A stretch of 43,696 nucleotides of DNA from Clostridia bacterium. Its GTDB lineage: Bacteria; Bacillota; Clostridia; Oscillospirales; Acutalibacteraceae. Shown here one piece after another: positions 39,343 to 43,696 of this stretch. Each line of letters begins with the position of its first letter. The stretch's first letter is position 1. The stretch spans positions 1 through 43,696 of the forward strand of contig JAFSIW010000065.1 of assembly GCA_017439545.1 (NCBI GenBank), read 5' to 3'. A model generated the notes under the pieces. The model ran no database searches. It saw only the letters and a program-made list of their open reading frames with translations, and had not been told where the DNA came from. Position numbers and translations under genes: made by a program.

Positions 39343-40572
39343 ATGGCATTCAATGATTTTTTAAAAAAGGCAAAGGATGCGGCTGCTTCCGCCGCTGATT
39401 CCGCCAAAACCGCCGCAGGCAACGCCAAGGCTGTGCTGGATGAGAAAAAGCAAGCCGCCGACGCCAAAAAAGCCGAGCAAGAACGCATCGCCGCCGAGCA
39501 ACAAGCCGCCGCCGATGCCCGTGCCGCCGCTTTATTGGAGCAAATGGCAGGTCAGGGCGGTCTGCTGGACATTGACGGGCAAACCCTGTTGAGTTTTACC
39601 GCCGATTATTACGATCGGCTGTATCTGCCCGCTCACAGCGTTTCCGCCAGCAAATGGGTGTTGCATCCCTTGGACAAAAAGCTGGAAAAATACGCCAAAA
39701 AGGATTTTCCCGAATGTGCTCTTGATGCCGAAACGCCCGTGTTTTTGCTCATCGGCAAGGCAGGGGCGCGGATCCTTTTGACCACACGGCACCTGTGGTT
39801 TAAGTCCCCCTTTGAGGACACCGCCTGTTACGTGGCAGGCAAGCTGCCCATCGCTCAGGTCGGCACCATGGCTTACACCTGCGACGACCAAGGCAACTAT
39901 ATCTTTACCTGCAACGGGGTGGAACTGATAAACACCCATCACGGCTTTGAAATGGATCCCCAATCCTTTGCCGCTTATGCAGACCGTCTTGCCCGCAAGG
40001 ATTTTGTCATCACCGACGAGCAGGTGGATGCGCTGATCCAACAAAAGATCGGGGATAAGATCCTGAAGAACGTGCGGGAGTACGCTTTTGAGGACGAACT
40101 GTTACTGTATTTTGCTTGGGGATGCGACTCCATTACCGCCAAGGACTTTGTGGTGTGTACCAACAAGCAACTGGTGGTGCTGGATCGGGAAGCCTTCGGT
40201 CTGACCAAAAACGTGAAGCAATTCTATTACGAAGATGTGACCTCTATGTCCACCCTGCAGGAGACCAGCGGTCTGCTGGATCTGGCTCTTACGGCGGCGT
40301 TGAGTTTGTGCACGTTGCAGATCACCGTAGCAGGCAATTTCGCCAACCTGCAAAACCTGTATACCTATGAGGCGGAAAAGGCGGTAAAGGTCTATCGGGA
40401 ATGCCGCAGAAGCCAAAAAGAAGCCGACAAGCAACCCCAGGTGGTGATCCAACAGGCCGCCGCCGAGGATCCGCTGGCTCAATTGGAAAAACTCAACAAG
40501 CTGAAAGAGATGGGCGTGATCAGCGACGAGGAATTCGCCGCCAAAAAAGCCGATCTGCTGGCAAAACTGTAG
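39343..40572 (+). CDS. PH-like-domain protein with C-terminal SHOCT motif
   Basis: 409 residues. An Ala/Lys/Gln-rich helix (about 5-68) resembles a coiled coil. A central region (about 95-230) and a PH-like domain (about 240-345, with F-V-V-C-T-N-K-Q-L-V-V-L) follow. The C-terminal D-P-L-A-Q-L-E-K-L-N-K-L-K-E-M-G-V-I-S-D-E-E-F-A-A-K-K is the SHOCT (short C-terminal) motif of oligomerising proteins. It starts 19 bp after the small zinc gene and ends at a strong terminator. Its PH-like domain parallels the gene at 37587; both may act together. Confidence 0.8.
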   Translation: MAFNDFLKKAKDAAASAADSAKTAAGNAKAVLDEKKQAADAKKAEQERIAAEQQAAADARAAALLEQMAGQGGLLDIDGQTLLSFTADYYDRLYLPAHSVSASKWVLHPLDKKLEKYAKKDFPECALDAETPVFLLIGKAGARILLTTRHLWFKSPFEDTACYVAGKLPIAQVGTMAYTCDDQGNYIFTCNGVELINTHHGFEMDPQSFAAYADRLARKDFVITDEQVDALIQQKIGDKILKNVREYAFEDELLLYFAWGCDSITAKDFVVCTNKQLVVLDREAFGLTKNVKQFYYEDVTSMSTLQETSGLLDLALTAALSLCTLQITVAGNFANLQNLYTYEAEKAVKVYRECRRSQKEADKQPQVVIQQAAAEDPLAQLEKLNKLKEMGVISDEEFAAKKADLLAKL

Positions 40573-40591
40573 GTCTTTTTCACAAATGCTT

Positions 40592-40620
40592 GCCCGATGC
40601 CCTTGCGCGTCGGGCTTTTT
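40592..40620 (+). terminator. Terminator of the PH-like gene group
   Basis: GCCCGATGC pairs with GCGTCGGGC (one G-U pair) around CCTTGC, then TTTTT. Confidence 0.9.
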
Positions 40621-40652
40621 GCTTGATATTTCGGTGTTTTCGCAACTTTTTC

Positions 40653-40681
40653 TTGCAATTTACGGCAAAATCCTATATAGT
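40653..40681 (+). promoter_or_regulatory. Promoter of comEB
   Basis: TTGCAA (40653-40658), 17-base spacer, TATAGT (40676-40681), 41 bp before the start. Confidence 0.75.
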
Positions 40682-40722
40682 AGAAATAGAACCATCAAGT
40701 AATTTTCGGAAGGAGCGTTTTT

Positions 40723-41223
40723 ATGACAAAACCCGCCCAACGTACCGACAAAAACAACTATTATTTGGATATTGCCGAAACCGTTTTAGAGCGTGGCACT
40801 TGCCTGCGGCGTAATTTCGGCGCCATCATTGTGCGCAACGATCAGATCATCTCCACCGGCTACACCGGCGCACCCCGCGGTCGCAAAAACTGTCTGGATA
40901 TGGGGGTCTGCCTGCGGGAAAGTATGAACATTCCCCGCGGGGAACGCTATGAACTGTGCCGCTCGGTCCACGCCGAAGCCAACGCCATTATTTCCGCCGC
41001 CCGTAATGATATGATCGGCAGTGTGCTGTTTCTGGTAGGTCGGGAAATGGAGTCCGGCAAGCTGGTAGAAAACGCCTGTTCCTGCTCTATGTGCAAACGA
41101 CTGATCATCAACGCCGGTATTGACAAGGTCATTATTCGCAACACCCCTACCGAATACACCGTGGTTCACGTGCGGGATTGGATCTTTAACGACGAATCCC
41201 TGATGGGCAAATTCGGATATTAA
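40723..41223 (+). CDS. comEB: Deoxycytidylate deaminase (ComEB-like)
   Basis: 166 residues. Zinc-binding H-A-E-A-N-A (His83, Glu85) and C-S-M-C (Cys121, Cys124), with the T-G-Y-T-G-A-P-R-G substrate loop, mark a dCMP deaminase. It makes dUMP from dCMP for thymidylate synthesis. C-L-R-R-N-F-G-A-I-I-V also matches the family. AGGAG lies 7 bases before ATG 40723. A weak hairpin separates it from ybaK. Confidence 0.95.
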   Translation: MTKPAQRTDKNNYYLDIAETVLERGTCLRRNFGAIIVRNDQIISTGYTGAPRGRKNCLDMGVCLRESMNIPRGERYELCRSVHAEANAIISAARNDMIGSVLFLVGREMESGKLVENACSCSMCKRLIINAGIDKVIIRNTPTEYTVVHVRDWIFNDESLMGKFGY

Positions 41224-41230
41224 TAACCCC

Positions 41231-41259
41231 TTCCCCGAGGAGTTTTCTTCGGGGAATTT
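41231..41259 (+). terminator. Weak terminator or attenuator between comEB and ybaK
   Basis: TTCCCCGA pairs with TCGGGGAA around a 10-base loop, then TTTGATT. The T-run is short, so some read-through to ybaK is likely. Confidence 0.55.
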
Positions 41260-41278
41260 GATTGCAAGAGGAAGATTT

Positions 41279-41794
41279 ATGGCCAAAGAAAAAGACGTGC
41301 GCACCAACGCTATGCGCATGTTAGACAAAGCAAACATCCCCTATCGGGTCAACACCTACGAGTGCGACGAGTTTGTGGACGCCCTTCACATTTCGGATAT
41401 GCTGGGACAGCCCTATGACAACGTGCTGAAAACCTTGGTGCTCACCGGCAAATCGGGAGCAAATTACGTGTTTGTCATTCCCATCGCAAAAGAGCTGGAT
41501 ATGAAAAAAGCCGCCCGCGCGGTGGGAGAAAAATCGGTGCAGATGCTCCCCACCCGCCTGCTGCAAGCCACCACCGGCTATATTCGGGGCGGTTGCACCT
41601 CCATTGGGATGAAAAAGCAACTCACCACCGTGATCGACGCTTCTGCGATGGCGTTTGATGAAGTCATCATCAGCGGCGGGCGCATCGGCAGTCAGATCAT
41701 CCTCTCCCCCGCCGATCTGCTGGCGGTCACCCGCGCCACGGCGCAAGATGTGCTTGCAATTTCGTCATCCTTCTGTTATACTGAATTATTATGA
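41279..41794 (+). CDS. ybaK: YbaK/EbsC family Cys-tRNA(Pro) deacylase
   Basis: 171 residues with I-P-Y-R-V-N-T-Y-E, V-L-K-T-L-V-L-T-G (conserved Lys), and G-Y-I-R-G-G-C-T-S-I-G-M-K-K. This is the YbaK subgroup that hydrolyses Cys-tRNA(Pro) made by mistake by prolyl-tRNA synthetase. The last residues (S-S-S-F-C-Y-T-E-L-L) are an unusual hydrophobic end. GAGGA lies 6 bases before ATG 41279. The comEB stop is 55 bp upstream. Confidence 0.93.
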   Translation: MAKEKDVRTNAMRMLDKANIPYRVNTYECDEFVDALHISDMLGQPYDNVLKTLVLTGKSGANYVFVIPIAKELDMKKAARAVGEKSVQMLPTRLLQATTGYIRGGCTSIGMKKQLTTVIDASAMAFDEVIISGGRIGSQIILSPADLLAVTRATAQDVLAISSSFCYTELL

Positions 41795-41819
41795 TAGAAC
41801 TGATAAGGAGGCGTTCGTT

Positions 41820-42263
41820 ATGTCTGAACAACGTCCTTTAACCGAAGAAGAATTGTTGGCCGCCGCCGAAGCGGCTTACGCCAACGCTTTGCAGGAAGAA
41901 CCTGCTCCTGTAGAAGAAGCTACCCCCGCGCAAGAAACCGCTCCCACCGAGGAAGCCGTTCCTGCCGAGGAAGCCGCTCCTGCCGATGAAGCCGCGCCCG
42001 CCGAAGAAGTCCCCGCCAAAAAAGCGGTATCGACCGTAGGCATTGCGGTGGGTGTGACCGTCGGCTTGCTGATGGGTGCTGTGGCAGGCTTTTTGACCGC
42101 CTCGGTTCCTGCTTGCCTGATCGCAGGCATTCTCATCGGCGTGCTGGTCGGTCTGCTGTTTGACCTAAAGCGTGACGGTAAGCTGACCCCGCCTAAAAAG
42201 CAGGATGATACCGCTACCCTGCTCCCTCAAGACCAGACAAAGGAGAACCAAACGGATGAATAA
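41820..42263 (+). CDS. Membrane protein with Ala/Glu/Pro repeat N-terminus and glycine-zipper helices
   Basis: 147 residues. An N-terminal cytoplasmic part has repeating (A/P)-A-E-E/P-A-D-E-A units (about 27-65). Two membrane helices follow (about 72-92 and 94-115) with G-x3-G spacing ([10 protein letters not shown]). A short hydrophilic tail ends the protein. AAGGAGG lies 8 bases before ATG 41820. It ends 8 bp inside metK, so both are coupled. No family was recognised. Confidence 0.72.
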   Translation: MSEQRPLTEEELLAAAEAAYANALQEEPAPVEEATPAQETAPTEEAVPAEEAAPADEAAPAEEVPAKKAVSTVGIAVGVTVGLLMGAVAGFLTASVPACLIAGILIGVLVGLLFDLKRDGKLTPPKKQDDTATLLPQDQTKENQTDE

Positions 42264-43434
42264 CTACTTATTTACCTCCGAATCGGTGACCGAAGGGCAT
42301 CCCGACAAGGTTTGCGACCAGATCTCCGACGGAATTTTAGATGCCATTCTCGCCAATGACCCTGCCGCCCGTGTGGCTTGCGAAAGTTTTTGCACCACCG
42401 ACCGTCTGGTGATTATGGGCGAGATCACCACCACCGCGCAGGTGGATTATGAAGCCATTGCCCGCAAGGTGATCTGTGATATCGGCTACGACCGAGAGGA
42501 GTTGGGCTTTAACGGTCACACCTGCGATATCAGCATTGCCGTACATACCCAATCCCCCGACATTGCCATGGGGGTGGATCGCTCACTGGAGCTGAAGGCA
42601 GGTCAAGAGGACGAGCTGAACTTGCACGGCGCAGGAGATCAAGGGATGATGTTCGGCTACGCCTGCAACGAAACCGACGAGTTGATGCCTCTTTCGGCCT
42701 CTCTTGCCCACGCCCTTTCTAAAAAACTGGCGGCGGTACGCAAAAGCGGTCAGCTCGGCTATCTGCGTCCCGACGGCAAATCCCAAGTCACCATTGAATA
42801 CAAAGACGGCAAGCCTGCCCGTGTGGAAGCGGTGGTTGTTTCTACCCAACACGACGAGGGTGTGGATTTGGCAACCATCCGTAAGGACGTGACCGAGCAG
42901 ATCATCCGCCCTGTGATCCCCGCCCATTTAATGGACGAGCATACCAAGATCTTTGTCAACCCCACCGGTAACTTTGTGGTGGGCGGTCCTGCCGGCGATA
43001 CGGGGCTGACCGGTCGCAAGATCATTGTGGACACCTACGGCGGGGTAGCCCGTCACGGCGGCGGCGCTTTTTCGGGGAAAGACCCCACCAAGGTTGACCG
43101 CTCTGCCGCTTATGCCGCCCGCTGGGTGGCCAAAAACGTGGTTGCCGCCGGTTTGGCAGACAAGTGCGAGGTGCAGCTCGCCTACGCCATTGGGGTGGCC
43201 AAGCCTGTTTCGGTGATGGTGGACACCTTTGGCACTGCCAAGGTGGCTGAGGACGCCATTGAAGCGGCGGTGAACAAGGTGTTTGACCTGCGCCCCGAAG
43301 CCATTATCCGCGCTCTCAGCCTGCGCAATCCCATTTACAAGCAAATTGCCGCTTACGGTCATATGGGACGGGAAGAACTGAACCTGCCTTGGGAACAGAC
43401 CAATATGGTGGATGCGCTGAAAGCCGCTGTGTAA
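42256..43434 (+). CDS. metK: S-adenosylmethionine synthetase
   Basis: 392 residues with [12 protein letters not shown] at the start, [11 protein letters not shown] and [16 protein letters not shown], the three MetK signatures for ATP, Mg/K and triphosphate binding. It makes SAM from methionine and ATP. AGGAG lies 10 bases before ATG 42256. No SAM riboswitch is possible directly upstream because the gene is coupled to the membrane-protein gene. A terminator hairpin and repeat array follow. Confidence 0.98.
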   Translation: MNNYLFTSESVTEGHPDKVCDQISDGILDAILANDPAARVACESFCTTDRLVIMGEITTTAQVDYEAIARKVICDIGYDREELGFNGHTCDISIAVHTQSPDIAMGVDRSLELKAGQEDELNLHGAGDQGMMFGYACNETDELMPLSASLAHALSKKLAAVRKSGQLGYLRPDGKSQVTIEYKDGKPARVEAVVVSTQHDEGVDLATIRKDVTEQIIRPVIPAHLMDEHTKIFVNPTGNFVVGGPAGDTGLTGRKIIVDTYGGVARHGGGAFSGKDPTKVDRSAAYAARWVAKNVVAAGLADKCEVQLAYAIGVAKPVSVMVDTFGTAKVAEDAIEAAVNKVFDLRPEAIIRALSLRNPIYKQIAAYGHMGREELNLPWEQTNMVDALKAAV

Positions 43435-43506
43435 TATTGCTGTTAAGACCTTGCCTGTTTGCAAAAGGTCATAGTTTTCTCTAAATAAATGTTGCCCCGA
43501 AGGACA

Positions 43507-43546
43507 TTTGGGAAATGCTCTTAGCGAACATTTCCCAAAAGTTTTA
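43507..43546 (+). terminator. metK terminator
   Basis: TTTGGGAAATG pairs with CATTTCCCAAA around an 11-base loop, then AGTTTTATT. It leads directly into the hairpin array. Confidence 0.72.
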
Positions 43547-43696
43547 TTCGCCTGACGGCGAGTTATATTGCTTCGCAGTGATATTTGGCTTTCAGCCAAG
43601 TGTTATTCGCTTCGCGAGTTTTAGAGGCGAATAAAATATCACTGAAACCGTAAGGTTTCAATATCACTTTTGCTTAGCAAAAATATCACTCCGACA
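43543..43696 (+). repeat. Array of short hairpins with (A)GTGATATT / AATATCAC(T) spacers, runs off the window
   Basis: Successive small stems with different sequences (TCGCC/GGCGA, TGC/GCA, TTGGCT/AGCCAA, TCGC/GCGA) are separated by GTTATATT, GTGATATT and GTGTTATT. After a central turn, stems GAAACC/GGTTTC and TTTTGC/GCAAAA are separated by AATATCACT, the reverse complement of the left spacer. TTTTATTCGCC (43543-43553) pairs with GGCGAATAAAA (43625-43635). No gene is seen in 43435-43696. Confidence 0.8.

Noticed and set aside
42205-42255. SAM riboswitch before metK
   Set aside because: metK starts inside the upstream membrane-protein gene, leaving no room for a leader RNA, and no S-box or other SAM motif is visible before 41820.
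43543-43696. CRISPR array at the right edge
   Set aside because: Repeats are 8-9 bases, and the intervening stems are self-complementary and not unique 30-base spacers.

Overview
This 43.7 kb window looks like chromosomal DNA of a Gram-positive, low-to-mid GC anaerobe of class Clostridia, most likely the Oscillospiraceae (Ruminococcaceae). That placement is an inference. It rests on strong AGGAGG ribosome sites, sigma-A promoters with 17-base spacers, a SigH-like sigma factor, a zinc-type ribosomal protein S18, a dockerin protein, ComF/ComEB genes and a sortase-assembled pilus. No genus can be fixed from the sequence alone.

Layout. 1-7.7 kb: start of a threonine aldolase-like gene, a Na/phosphate cotransporter, then leftward genes for a phosphoesterase and aldose epimerase, an E2-like acyltransferase, a CxxC zinc protein, a SigH-like sigma factor and a sugar nucleotidyltransferase. 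7.8-9.8 kb: tRNA-Ser(GCU) with a duplicated 3' end, a TetR/membrane-protein divergent pair and an array of terminator-bearing repeats. 9.8-16.8 kb: the rpsF-ssb-rpsR operon, an ECF sigma/anti-sigma-like pair, a lipoprotein, rpsO and pnp. 16.8-22.6 kb: a leftward trkA-comF-glycerophosphodiesterase operon, a SLOG gene divergent from an XRE repressor, a MITE-like element, ackA and a second repeat array. 22.7-31.7 kb: a complete pilus operon (coiled-coil protein, signal peptidase I, 1420-residue tip adhesin, major pilin, class C sortase, minor pilin, second sortase). 31.8-37 kb: mazF, upp, ktrAB, a DUF6809-like gene divergent from a second XRE repressor, a dockerin protein and rsmA. 37-40.6 kb: a Mor-like regulator with two PH-like-domain proteins and a small zinc protein. 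40.7 kb to the end: comEB, ybaK, a small membrane protein and metK, followed by a hairpin array that runs off the window.

How the parts work together. In the pilus operon a dedicated signal peptidase and two sortases flank three LPxTG-type substrates. Stem-loops at the tip/major-pilin and major-pilin/sortase junctions could set different amounts of each protein. The two XRE repressors are paralogues with the same control-region design: two operators 25 bp apart, one inside the partner gene's promoter and one just before the repressor's own -10.

The most unusual material is non-coding. A conserved box followed by a terminator hairpin sits just after rpsR, pnp and ackA, always in the sense of the upstream gene. 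At rpsR and ackA it expands into arrays of three boxes separated by roughly 200-250 bp inserts that carry foldable palindromes with paired base changes. Other unexplained structure includes the 228 bp tRNA-Ser-linked duplication, a tRNA-like element lacking a normal anticodon arm, a 280 bp MITE touching the ackA promoter, and the hairpin array after metK.
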